From Sorex araneus (taxonomy: Eukaryota > Chordata > Mammalia > Eulipotyphla > Soricidae), in contig NC_073303.1 in the NCBI RefSeq assembly GCF_027595985.1, positions 331,308,179-331,372,178 of the forward strand: 64,000 bases of DNA, in the 5' to 3' direction. How positions within the stretch are numbered: position 1 is the first letter of the stretch; every line of letters begins with the position of its first letter. The notes under the pieces were generated by a model that worked only from the letters and a program-made list of their open reading frames with translations, ran no database searches and had not been told where the DNA came from. The translations under genes were made by a program, and so were the position numbers. Of this stretch, positions 1 to 10,199 are shown in pieces.

Positions 1-45
1 TGGCCAAGAGCCAGAGACTATAAAACAAAGCACCCATAAGAAAGT
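1..45 (+). repeat. Edge of an L1-associated module
   Basis: The stretch gagactataaaacaaagc matches, in the opposite orientation, the low-coordinate edge of the GC-rich module at about 31.04 kb (ccagagactataaaataaag when reversed). It is probably the end of another copy that begins outside the window. It is short, so the assignment is tentative. Confidence 0.4.
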
Positions 46-51
46 GATGCA

Positions 52-238
52 GAATCTTGCAATACCTAGCCTGGCAAGCTACTGTGGCGTATTCAGTTTG
101 CCAAAAAGCAGTAGCAACAATGAAATTCATTCCCCTGACCCTGAATGTGACAGGGACAAATAGAGACATTACTGGTGCTCACTCGCTCGAGCAAATGGAT
201 GAGCAACAGGGCGACAGTGATACAATGATACAGTGATT
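52..238 (+). mobile_element. Internally deleted RTE-clade LINE (headless derivative)
   Basis: The left part matches the 5' end of the two RTE copies in this window (gcctggcaagctac, then a gtattc/gccaaaaa motif, then attcccctgaccctg). It then jumps to the RTE 3' end (gacagggac, agacattactggtg, gagcaaat, gatgagcaacagg) and finishes in a gtgatacaatgatacagtga tail. About 100 bp of RTE 5' sequence is joined to about 90 bp of 3' sequence with no tRNA-like head. It keeps more 5' sequence (through attcccctgaccctg) than the abundant tRNA-headed SINE, so it looks like an independent deletion event. It cannot code and would depend on RTE enzymes in trans. Confidence 0.75.
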
Positions 239-253
239 GAGTCAAGGGAAATA

Positions 254-437
254 GTATTGTTTTTTTGTTTGTTTTGTGTGGGGCTACACCTAGTGTTTCT
301 CAGGGCTTACTACCATCTGCGTTCAGGAATCAGTACTTGTGGGCTCAGGGGACCACACATGGTGCTGGAGATCAAACCTAGCTTGGCTGCATGCAAGGTA
401 AACACCCTAGCTGATATACTATTTATCCAGCCCCAAG
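254..437 (-). mobile_element. SOR-type SINE, A-tailed form, degenerate
   Basis: On the minus strand it starts with the tRNA-like head (ggggctgg..., a box B-like remnant) and ends in the ggtgtagcccca/A-rich tail seen here as a T-rich start. It is diverged, with several substitutions in box A and box B, so it is an older copy. Confidence 0.8.
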
Positions 438-440
438 GAT

Positions 441-1275
441 ATTAGCATTCTTTTTCAACATTCCATTGAAAGTTTATGTCAACCTTCTGAGAAAAGATTC
501 AAGAAAAAAGATTGTAAAATTAAATAAAAGAACAAATTTTAAAATAAATTGTATATTTGTCTATATCAAGATCTCAAAAATAGTTCAGATATATTTGTAG
601 ACATAAAGAAAATTTTATATACCATTCTGATACAAAATCATAATACTAAAGACATCATAAAATTAAAGACAGATTACATACTAAGAATTATTTGTTACTA
701 TCTGCAACACGCACTAAGAATTACACAGTACTTAGTGTCTAAGAGAAACCACTCCGTCTGTTAAACAATATCCTGATTGTAAAACTTTTCTTCCTGTTGC
801 AGATAGATAACAAAATTGACCAATTTCATCCTCCTGGCAACAGTGCAGGAGAAATGTCAGAGGAAAACTGTATATGAATTTCTGGAACCTGGGGAGTAAT
901 GCCTCAACTTTCTGGAGAGGATGCTTTTTTTGCAAATGTGGTGTGCTGTAGGCTACCACCAACCCTGTGTGAGTCCTAGACTACAGAAAAAAAATTTTTA
1001 AGTTCCCTAACAGAAAAATTTTTGAATGTGAAAAAAATTATTTATCAAAATAGTCACTTGTAGGATAACATAGCTTCAGGTAGTTTAGGTTTATTGGGTT
1101 ACTCCCATCACAGTGCTCCCATTCCTCTATGTTTATTTGTAGCTTCTTTCTTAGTGTTTTGTTGACTTGTAAATAATGTTTTTCTCTTCTCCTTGAGTCC
1201 TTTGCATAGTTTATTCAGAGCAAGTCCTTTTTGTATGGACACAGGAAGACTTAACAAATGTTATGCTTTTGTAAC
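441..1275. other. AT-rich single-copy stretch
   Basis: No recognised repeat, exon or RNA gene. The reading frames at 549-764 (+) and 732-962 (-) show no family resemblance and overlap each other on opposite strands, so I treat them as chance. Confidence 0.5.
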
Positions 1276-1279
1276 CTGG

Positions 1280-2092
1280 GAGTCATTTGACTCTACATGA
1301 TATTTTCCTCCAGGGCATCTGTTCTCTTGACCTAAGCCTCAGCTGCCCTTACTCCCTAGCATCCCCAAAGCAGGGTCCCGACGTGGGACGAGAAGGACTC
1401 AGGGCAAGCTGTGAGTTGTGTGCTACCCTGGCATCGAGATGGGCCTGGCCAAAGTGCCTAACGCTTAACTATAAGTTAAGAGCTTGGTCATGGACAAATG
1501 TTGTCATGATCCAAACAGTGATAACTAGATTTGGACCCTGCTAGGGAGAGGAATGATTAATCTGGCCTGAGTGCTGTGGTCTGAGCCTGTGGCAAGATGT
1601 TGCCAGGAGAGCTGCCTTGCAAACCTCAATGTATCCCTTGCTATGTCCATACAAAAACAACTAGTATTAAGATGTTAATAAGTGTCTGGACTAAGGAAAA
1701 GAAAAAACCTTAAGAGTCAGGAAGGGCTTTGGAATGCCCTGCCCTCAGGAAGGGCTTTCTTATGTTGATTTTGCTACCTGGCTGGGTGTAGCCTAGAGGG
1801 CAAGGTGGGAAAGACAAGTAGGGGAGAGATGAGAGAAGCCAGAAAGAAGCAGCAGTTGATCCAGAGAGAGGCCAGAGCTGGGAGTGCAGGAGATGAGAAA
1901 GATGGAAGATTGAATAAACGGTAACTAATCAGCAACTAGCTTGGTCCTTGTTCTTCCTTCGCCTGTCCTTGACCACCGGCCGTCCCGATCCAGTCCACAC
2001 ACTGCGGTTCCAGGGCACCGAACGCGGGCGGTGAGACAGAGCCGCCCGGAGAGCCCGCGAGTGCACTCGCCCCTCGGTGAGCCTTAGTTTTT
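1280..2092 (+). mobile_element. Solo LTR-like element (family B)
   Basis: A GC-richer block in AT-rich surroundings. It carries a purine-rich stretch (gagagatgagagaagcc) upstream of a polyadenylation signal (tgaataaacgg, 1911-1920) and a GC-rich U5-like end (ccaccggccgtcccgatcc, gagccgcccggagagcccg). The last 250-290 bp recur at 23.44-23.74 kb at roughly 90 percent identity by eye. No coding region or primer-binding site follows, so it looks solitary. The 5' limit is uncertain; I infer LTR identity from the AATAAA plus U5-like layout and repetition. It could instead be another kind of GC-rich interspersed repeat. Confidence 0.55.
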
Positions 2093-2093
2093 T

Positions 2094-2328
2094 ACTGTCA
2101 CTGTCACCCCATTGCTCATTGATTTGCTCGAGCGGGCACCAGTAAAGTCTCCATCGTGAGACTTGTTGTTACTGTTTTTGGCATATCAAATATGCCACGG
2201 GGAACTTGCCAGGCTCTGCTGTGCGGTCGAGATACTCTCGGTAGCTTGCCAGCTCTCTGAGAGGGATGGAAGAATTGAACCCGGGTTGGCCAAATGCAAG
2301 GCAAATGCCCTACCCACTGTGCTCCAGC
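2094..2328 (-). mobile_element. RTE-tailed tRNA SINE
   Basis: Reading the minus strand: tRNA-like head, box B-like gggttcaattc, the linker ctctcagagagc..., the RTE 5' module (gccaaaaacagtaacaaca), and the RTE 3' module (ctcgagcaaatcaatgagca) ending in a gtgacagtgacagt tail. The head lost a few bases around box A. It abuts the LTR-like element, so it probably inserted at or near its end. Confidence 0.85.
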
Positions 2329-2335
2329 CCTTTGT

Positions 2336-3880
2336 CAGTAATAGAAGAAATAAACATTAATATAATTTAAGTGCAAGGCAATAGAAATTCATAAATTATG
2401 AGTAAACTATTAATAGGATGTATTCCAAAAATAATGTTGAATCTTCTAAAGTTCTTAATATAGTTATGTAATACAAATTTGAAATTTCAGACAGACATAG
2501 ACAACATGCTGTTTAGGAACATACTTACATTGGTAGCTTAAACTATCAGGCTAAGTAGAAAATGATTACCATACACATAATTTTGCATTTTGAAAATAAC
2601 CCATAGTTTAGAGGAAGAGAAATATTGAGACAGACTAAAGGCATTGAATATTAATAGTACATTAACACTAGAAAATAAAACTGTGGAATCCTCCAGTGTT
2701 TTATTCTATGAATGTTTTAGAGCAGTGAGTATATATCAAGCATCGTGCTGGGTCTTGGAAGCAGCATGAGGATAAAGGAAAACTAGTTTGGGCGAGGCAT
2801 GAATGTGAGGTTGGGAGGCAAAAAGAAATAAGAAAAGGAAAGAAATCTAGCTCACAAGACTTGATTTGAACTTGGACACATCCTCAATGAAAATCCAAGG
2901 AACAACACTGAGATATAAAAAGCTAATAGTAACGGGAACAAAATACTGTAAAGTATAGTCTGCCTAACCTCAGAAGCAATTTATAATAAGCAAAGAACAG
3001 ATCAAGACTGAAGGAAGAAGCTGGAGTACAGAAAGGAAATGCTAAATCATGTGAATTTATCTTCATGTATCTAATAGGGAAAATAAAGAATTGCTATGTA
3101 GCCTTGAACATTTTATAATATATTAGTTTATATTATGTACTCATATGTATGAATTTAACATATTTTACCTGAAAATATTGAGTCTATTAAATTGCATGCT
3201 TAATAATGTTAATTTTTTATATTCAAAGTGCTTTAATCATTAAAGTTATTATACAAATAAAAAATACACAATGTTTTTCAATATTCCATGGAATGATTAA
3301 AATTTTTATCATACTTATTGTCATCTCTAAATAGTTTTTATTTTTAAAAAGTTGCAATAAGAATTAAAAATAAAAGAAACAAAGATATAATCAATAAAGT
3401 TGTTATCATTATATTAAACCAATTATTAGGTAATTATTGTGTAAAAAACATGCCAAAATCTTGATTATGTTTTAGTTATAAAACTACATTAATCACATTT
3501 ATCAGTACAAATTAATATATAGTTTTAAAAATAACTCCATGTTTATCAGTTTTCCAAGTTTAAGAAAATTCTCATCAATGAATTAGAAATAATTTTTATC
3601 ATAGAGCTGAACTGATATAAAAGATCTGGTTAGGAGAAAGATAGTCTTTAGTCTTATAAAGAGACTAGAGAAAAATTTAGTTGAAATGATTACATATGAA
3701 AATTAGTTTGATAATGTTATATTTTATTATAAGATAACACTGTTATGCTAATAAACTTTAAAATTTCAAATAGAATCCTCCAAATTTTCATGTGTCAAAT
3801 AATTTCTCTAAAATAAAGTCAGAAGCAAAATGACTTGTGGATATGGCTTTTTAAACTTTGAAGAAACTTCTAATTCCCAT
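2336..3880. other. AT-rich single-copy stretch
   Basis: Very AT-rich. The phrase caagcatcgtgctgggtcttgg-like near 2738-2765 could be a worn MIR/L2 fragment, but it is too short to claim. Nothing else recognised. Confidence 0.45.
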
Positions 3881-3885
3881 AGAAT

Positions 3886-4058
3886 ATAGCACTGTAGCAC
3901 TGTTGTCCCATTGTTCATTGATTTGCTCGGGCGGGCACCAGTAATGTCTCCATTGTGAGATTTGTTGTTACTGTTTTTGGCATACTGAATACACCACAGG
4001 TAGCTTGCCAGGCTCTCCGAGAGGGACGGAGAAATTGAACCCGGGTTGGCCACGTGCA
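3886..4058 (-). mobile_element. RTE-tailed SINE with 40-bp internal contraction, head-truncated
   Basis: The 3' and RTE 5' modules are present, but the sequence passes directly from gtagcttgccaggctct to ccgagagggacgg. Other copies have two gtagcttgcc(a/g)ggctct blocks about 40 bp apart at this place. Exactly one repeat unit has therefore been lost, as expected from slippage or recombination between the two blocks. The upstream part of the tRNA head is also missing. Confidence 0.8.
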
Positions 4059-4111
4059 AATTACTGAAAAGCTTGATTTATTTTACAAAGGCTAAAATAA
4101 CTGAATCAATA

Positions 4112-4343
4112 AATCCTGACAGAGAGACAGAGACAGAGATAGAGAGAAGAACTATCTGCCATAAAGGTAGGTGGAGGGTAGGGGGTGGGAGAGAAACTGG
4201 GGTATTACAAATATTGGAAATATAAACTGCTGAAGGGATGGGTATTGGAACATTATATGACTGAAGCCCAATCATGAGCACCTTTGTAACTGTGTATCTC
4301 ACTGTGATTCAATTTAAAAAATAAAAATAAATGAATCCTGACA
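4112..4343 (+). mobile_element. Short L1 3'-UTR-type insertion with target-site duplication
   Basis: The element ends in gtaactgtgtatctcactgtgattcaatttaaaaaataaa, split here as gtaactgtgtatctcactg plus an A-rich tail. Its 3' part resembles the 35.4-35.63 kb element and the L1 3' UTR ends elsewhere in the window. It is bracketed by aatcctgaca at 4112-4121 and 4334-4343, a clean 10-bp direct repeat. It starts with a gagaca-rich tract. Confidence 0.65.
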
Positions 4344-5300
4344 AAGATAACACAAAATCAAACCTGGAGAAACATTTCCTTTTTGAATATACATACAAAA
4401 AAAGGAAATATCCTATCACAATAAAGTTTGTTGGAAAGATTTTACTTGGAAAGGCCGTGCAAAACGACAGTGATGAACATGGAGATTGGAGTGGGAGATA
4501 ACCACAGAAGCTGTACTTAACAAAGAATAAAAATAAGAGATACTCACAATTTCATGCAGAAATACATAACCCAGCAAAAGAAGTTTCAGTGGAGTTGAGG
4601 TTAGTTTCCACCAAAAATTACTTGTTCATCATTCAGCAAATTGCCTAATGCGATTACTTTTAAGTGATTTTGAGATCATTGTCTCGCTTATTGATAGTTT
4701 GCTTCCGTGAGACAATCTACAATGCAGACCTAACTTAGAGAAGCCAGATAGTTCTAATTTCCATAATCATAGTTATGTATTACCATACTTCCTATACTAA
4801 TTTTAGTAATTTTCAAAGGTAAAAATTCAACCTTGACTTACAGAAAATAATGATTTGGGCTCCATCTCCACAAAATGGTCAGTTCAACTTTCCCAAGATG
4901 TACAGAGAAGGCCTTTTAAAATATGTCACTCTGGTATGCAGGACCATGTAGACCAAAGCCCTCCATGCTAAGGAGAGACTCTTTCCCTTTCTTCAAATCA
5001 CTTTGCCCTATTGCTAATCAAAGGACAAAGCTTGGTCCTCCTAATAACCTGGAAGAATGCATTGGGAAAGGAGCAGAAATAATCTAGGTGTTGATTTATC
5101 AGTGAACATGCACTTTCATTCTGAGAAAATTTTCCTTTTTACCTTTAGAATAGAGGTGAAGTCATCTACTCACATTAGGAAAATTCTCTTTGATCTCATT
5201 TCCAGATGCCTCCATGCCTAAGGGATGTTTATATCCTAGGACAGAGGTGTTTATATCCGTGGTTCACTCCATTTTAGAACTGTAAGCCATGTAAATTCTC
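4344..5300. other. Single-copy stretch
   Basis: No recognised repeat or exon. Moderately AT-rich. Confidence 0.5.
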
Positions 5301-5302
5301 CA

Positions 5303-5558
5303 CTATCACTGTATCACTGTATCACTGTCATCCCATTGCTCATCGATTTGCTCGAGTGGACACCAGTAACATCTCCATTATAAGGCTTATTGTTACTGTT
5401 TTTGGCATGTTGAAAATGCCACGGGGAGCTTGTCAGGCTCTGCTGTGCGGGCAGGATACTCTTCGTAGCTTGCCGGGCTCTCCGAGAGGGTGGAGGAATC
5501 AAACCCGGGTCGGCCACATGCAAGGCGAATGCCCTACCCACTGTGCTATCGCTCCAAC
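5303..5558 (-). mobile_element. RTE-tailed tRNA SINE, near full length
   Basis: All modules are present in order on the minus strand: tRNA-like head (agttggagcgatagcac), box B (gggtttgattcc), two copies of the caagctac block, the RTE 5' module and the RTE 3' module. The tail is a run of agtgatac units. This is one of the best copies for seeing the SINE architecture. Confidence 0.9.
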
Positions 5559-5559
5559 T

Positions 5560-6780
5560 CAAATAGGTTATTAACTGTGGTCTTCTAAATCCTACTAAAT
5601 CTGATAGTTACTTGTTAATTCATCCAGTCCCATAAAAACCCAGAGGAGTGGAAGAATTTTCCCACCATCTCAACAACAGGTTAATAAGAAGTTTATGCAT
5701 AACCAAAACAACATTAAAACTAATAACAGGTCCCACATTACCAATCCAAATAAATTTAGACTTGATGCAACCACATACATTTTCTAATAACTGCTTCCCC
5801 CCCCACCTTTTTTTGTAATGAGAATAATCTGTAACTCTCCATAGAATTTGCACCAGCTGAAGTTTGTGAAATAAATCCAAAAACAGAAGGAGCTAGGTTA
5901 TCTAGATACAAGAATAGAGTTTGCTTGTCTCTCATCTCCTTCCCTTACCAGCCTCTGTTCCTTTACCTGTTGATTCTCAAATGAATAAGTGATAGAGACA
6001 GGATTCAAACCCATGCTCTGTTTCTTGAATCTATATTCTGAACTGCTATACATATACATCATCAAAAGTAAGTTCAATCACAAAAGCAAGCAATATATTT
6101 TCAACATCGCTTAGAGATACAATCCAAAACATTCGGCATGGCTCACAAATCCTGCATATATTCTTACTCACCTCTCCACACAACTCATTTCACTCCCCGA
6201 ATCAGAGTACTGTTCGCTTTGTTGCAGCAAAACACCTATTATTCCCTCACTCTTCTGCCTCTAAAACTCACATGCGATTCCCTCTACCTTGTCCCTTATC
6301 TTCTTTATTTGATAATTTCTTTAGATAATTTAGAGCACAAATTAGATATTACTTCTTCAGGAAGTCTCTTCTGGCTCCTCTAAGACTGGGCTCTGTGCCA
6401 GATTAGGTCAAATGTGTTCACATAACATGTACAAAATTCTAATGATAAGGTTTGTTTGATTCCTCTTTATCTCCTTGCTGAGTATCTGCAGAGGTAGTTT
6501 AGGATTAATAAGCTCTTTAACACAAAGCAAGTGCCAACAAATATTGCCAGAATAATCAGTAACTTAGAGGATAGTAAATAAGGCAAATAAATGTTCACAT
6601 TGTAAGTAGAGGACTCTGCTTCAAAGAGCCACATTGTTTTTGTGGAAAGACTGAACTTAAAATAATAATTTGCTAAAAGTTAGATGTATCTCCCACACAA
6701 AATTCCTGATATGAGTACTAGTGTTTTCATTACCCTGGTCGTTTTGTTGGTTGTTTTGTTGTTGTTATTGTTTGCATTTT
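5560..6780. other. Single-copy stretch
   Basis: No recognised repeat or exon. The reading frames at 5620-5880 (-) and 6138-6383 (+) have no family resemblance. Confidence 0.45.
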
Positions 6781-6785
6781 TTAGC

Positions 6786-6925
6786 AAGTGGGCAGCTGGC
6801 ATTGCTCAGGTACCACTTCTAGCAGTGCTCTGGGGACCATGCACAGTGTTAGGAATCAAACTAGGTGATCCACTGACAGAGCAAGTTTTTTTACTCTCAT
6901 ACTACCTCACCAGGCCTACAATGCT
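6786..6925 (-). mobile_element. Degenerate A-tailed SINE fragment
   Basis: The stretch gcagtgctctggggaccatg followed by ggaatcaaactaggtgatcc is the reverse of the SINE body and box B region. The head is strongly diverged. Confidence 0.65.
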
Positions 6926-6939
6926 GTTTTTCCCTTTAG

Positions 6940-7862
6940 TTTTTCAATTAATCATGATTTACAATACTGTTAATTGTAGTTTCATGCATATATTATTCCA
7001 AAATTATACCATCATCATTGTGTCCATCCACTTCTGCCCATCAATGTATCAAGGGCATATCCTATTTACTTCCCTCCCCTCCCACAATATGCTCAGTTCT
7101 TTAGACCTACTCTCCAATTCTGTTACCTTTGAGAATTTATTGCTACCTTACTGTGTATTATTATATTCCATATATGAGATAGATCATTCTATATCTTTCC
7201 TGCTCCTTCTGACTGACTTCACTCAGCAGAATACCTTCTAGTTACATCCAAAATGTGACAATTACATGATTTCATCTTTTCTTATAGTGGAGTAGGGTTC
7301 TACTGTGTGCATATAATTGTATGTACAGTTACTTTGTCTACTCGTCTATTCTTGAGCACCTGAACTGTTTCCCTTCCTGGATATTGCGAAGAGTGCTGCA
7401 ATAAGCATAAAAACACAATGTCTTTTTGAAATAATGATTTTGGGTTCATGGGCTAGATGCCAAGAGGTGGAACTTGGGGACATATAGAAGCTCAATTCTT
7501 AAGTTTTTGAGAAATGTCCATACTGTTTTTCATAGGTACTAACCCAATCAATGCTCCAGCCAATAGTAGATGAGATATCCCTTTTACATATAGCTATGCC
7601 AGCACTGGTTGTTTCTATTCTTTTTGATCTGGGTTAGTCTCACTTGTGTGAGGTGATATCTCATTGTTTTTTGATTTGTAGTTCCCTTATGTTAAGTGAT
7701 GAAGAGCACTTTTCTATATACTAATTGTCTACCTATACATCTTCTTTGGGGAAATGTATATTTAGCTTTTCTTTCCCATTTTATGAAAGGTTTTTTCACT
7801 GATTTTTAAGGTTTGCATGTTCTTTATAAGCTATATTTCTTAAATGTACATTTGTAGCAAAG
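6940..7862 (-). mobile_element. Old L1 3' end (ORF2 C-terminus plus 3' UTR)
   Basis: Reverse-complement reading shows the familiar end of L1 ORF2: sequence equivalent to the Y-Y-A-A-V region near 7260-7300 (gtggagtagggttctactgtg), the R-Y-H-L-I-P-like region near 7600-7660 (tctcacttgtgtgaggtgat) and a 3' UTR toward 6950. It is much more diverged than the 42.4-48.2 kb copy and carries many stops. An open frame of 185 codons on the plus strand (6684-7241) runs antisense through this remnant and the adjoining SINE and is not a gene. Confidence 0.75.
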
Positions 7863-8930
7863 AAGAATCCCTAGTCACTATGGTAGACACCAAATACTCA
7901 GTACCTTGACTCAAGAGAAATGTTACTCCCAATACATAAAAGGTAAAGCATTTCCATACTTGGTAACTAAGCTTGCTTTGGTACTCATTAACAAACCCCA
8001 CTCTTATTTACTCTACTCTCTTGATCTAAAAGAGTAGAGCTGCCTGCCAAAAATCATTACTAATCTATTCATTGTGACATAAGTAATATGAAACCCAAAT
8101 ACAGAATCTTTAAAGAATTTTGGACAAGAAATTGGAACAGAATATGAAGTCATTCCATACTACATAATGTTTACAAAATTTCTGGACTATTTCCTTGTAT
8201 TAATGATTAATCTCTTAAAAGATATTCCTCTTGTTTGAAGAGTAAATTCTTGTCAGAGAAATAATTGGTAAAAAAAGAGATATTTTTCAGTTTAACTCTT
8301 CTAGCATAAATTTCAGCATTATTAGTCAAACAAATCTTTTCACTGAACCTGGCAGAATTTATTCATTGATATCCAAAAAATTGTATGCCTTCTCTTTGTT
8401 GTCACACCAATCTCTCCCACTTAAGAAGTAAATTAAGATATAAAGTCATTGAACTTTCTAAAGTTAGAAAAAAATCTCTGCAGGGCAGAGTAAACCTTTA
8501 GCAAAATTTCTTCAATTTCACTACAGTTTGATAATTTCTAAAATTCAAGAGACTATAATTTTCTAAAGCACTGTAATTTAATCGCTATTTCCTTAAAGAT
8601 AAATTTTAGGTTATATGGTTTATCAGTCTCAGAAATTTCATGAGTCCCCGATCAAAATTACACTTAATGAATCATCTGATTAGTGCCTGGTGAGAAATTC
8701 AACTGAACAATAGTGTCAGGATAATTGAAGCTCAATGATTAATGTGTTTTGTAAGTTTTTCTTGTGCAATGTCAATATTTCAGGTAATGTGCCATTCAAA
8801 TTTTAAAACATAAATCACCTGCTTTTCAAAAGTGATATGCACTTTCACTGCAATGGGGGAATTAATTTTAGTCTTATTTCAAGCCCAAACGTGACCAACT
8901 TTTTATTAAAAATTACCATGAACTTGGGGC
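7863..8930. other. AT-rich single-copy stretch
   Basis: Nothing recognised on either strand. Confidence 0.5.
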
Positions 8931-8933
8931 TGG

Positions 8934-9164
8934 AGCGATAGCACAGCAGGTAAGGCATTTGCCTGGGTTCAGTTCCTCTGTCCCTCTTGGAGAGCCTGGC
9001 AAGGTACCGAGAGTATCCCGCCCACACGGCAGAGCCTGGCAAGCTACCTGTGGCATATTCAATATGCCAAAAACAGTAACAACAAGTCTCACAATGGAGA
9101 CATTACTGGTGCCCACTCGAGCAAATAGATGAACAGGAGAACAGTGCTACAGTTCAACAGTGCT
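8934..9164 (+). mobile_element. RTE-tailed tRNA SINE
   Basis: The head gggctggagcgatagcacag is followed by a box B that lost some upstream bases (gcctgggttcagttcc). Next come tcggtaccga-type linker sequence, the RTE 5' module (gccaaaaacagtaacaacaa), the RTE 3' module (cactcgagcaaatagatgaa) and a variant tail with acagtgctacag units. Confidence 0.9.
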
Positions 9165-9351
9165 ATTGTTCTTATGGCATATCGAATACGCCACGGATAG
9201 CCTGCCAGGCTCTGCCCTGTGGGCGGGATACTCTCAGTAGCCAAAAACAGTAACAACAAGTCTCACAATGGAGACGTTACTGGTGGCCGCTCGAGCAAAT
9301 CAATGAGCAACAGGATGACAGTAATATAGTGATACAGTGATTGTTCTTATG
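9165..9351. mobile_element. RTE-tailed SINE with 5' inversion, flanked by 12-bp duplication
   Basis: Between two perfect copies of attgttcttatg (9165-9176 and 9340-9351) the first part (9177-about 9240) is SINE sequence on the minus strand, from ggcatatcgaatacgccac to ggatactctcagtag. The second part (about 9241-9339) is SINE sequence on the plus strand, starting ccaaaaacagtaacaacaag and ending in the gatacagtg tail. This is the layout produced by twin priming or a similar 5' inversion during target-primed reverse transcription. It sits directly against the tail of the preceding SINE. Confidence 0.8.
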
Positions 9352-9764
9352 AAATAAATGACTTTTTAGTAAAATTAAATTCTCTATGTGCTAAATAGTT
9401 GCTTACACGTTGTTAAGTGAACTTTTTTAAAAAAATCTCTAACTTTTGACTAATTCTCACAAAGGTATTAGAGTTTTGGTTTAGTTTAGTTCTGAGTTTC
9501 TTTGTTCATAAAAGATAAGGACCTTAGACTTATTGATTTGAAACTGAATTCAGGAATATAGGAATACAAAATATTCTAACAAACTGAAAAGAGTAAAGAA
9601 ATTTAAGCAAAAGAATTCAACAATTATTACTAACAAATACTCTATTCACTGTCCTAGGCATATTCAGATTTGATACAGATGGCAATTCGTGGGTTATGCT
9701 GGAATGATTATAATTAGTAGTGTACAATAACATGGTTAAATGGGCATTTTAAAAATTTAGTCAG
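9352..9764. other. AT-rich single-copy stretch
   Basis: Nothing recognised. Confidence 0.5.
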
Positions 9765-10195
9765 TGTGAAATTATAGTTATTAATGGTTGCATTTCAGGC
9801 ATACAATGTTTCAACACTGAACCCTTCACGAGTGTCCACTTTTCTCCACAATTCCACGCCCCCCACCAAGTTTTGCCTCCCACCCACCAGTGTGCCTCTA
9901 CAAGAGGTGCTTTTTTGATTTGATACCTAAGTTTCTGTATTGCAATTTACAGTCCTGTTGCTAATGGGGTTTTGCACATAGCACTTTATCACCTTTCAGC
10001 ACCACTTCCTCCTGCTGGGTTCACATTTCCTTCCTCATAGCTGTGGACCCCTCCTTGTCTTGTGCCGCATCACCCAATTTCCGAAGGAGGTATCTTTCCC
10101 ACTGAGGACTAGTTCTCATGGGGTTCACATTATCTCTGGGCATTTGTTATTCTGCTATTATATTGATTTATATACTGACTACGAGAGATAAATAT
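9765..10195 (-). mobile_element. L1 3' UTR fragment
   Basis: Pyrimidine-rich plus strand with cacgagtgtccacttttctc, cccaccagtgtgcctcta and ttcagcaccacttcctcct. This is the reverse of a purine-rich L1 3' UTR of the kind ending the 42.4 kb L1 (tcaccagtgcccattctcc). Related to the fragment at 16.11-16.44 kb. Confidence 0.65.
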
Positions 10196-10199
10196 GCTT

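Noticed and set aside
6684-7241. 185-codon plus-strand frame with a hydrophobic N-terminus
   Set aside because: It runs antisense through a SINE and an old L1 3' end; T-rich antisense L1 gives hydrophobic translations.
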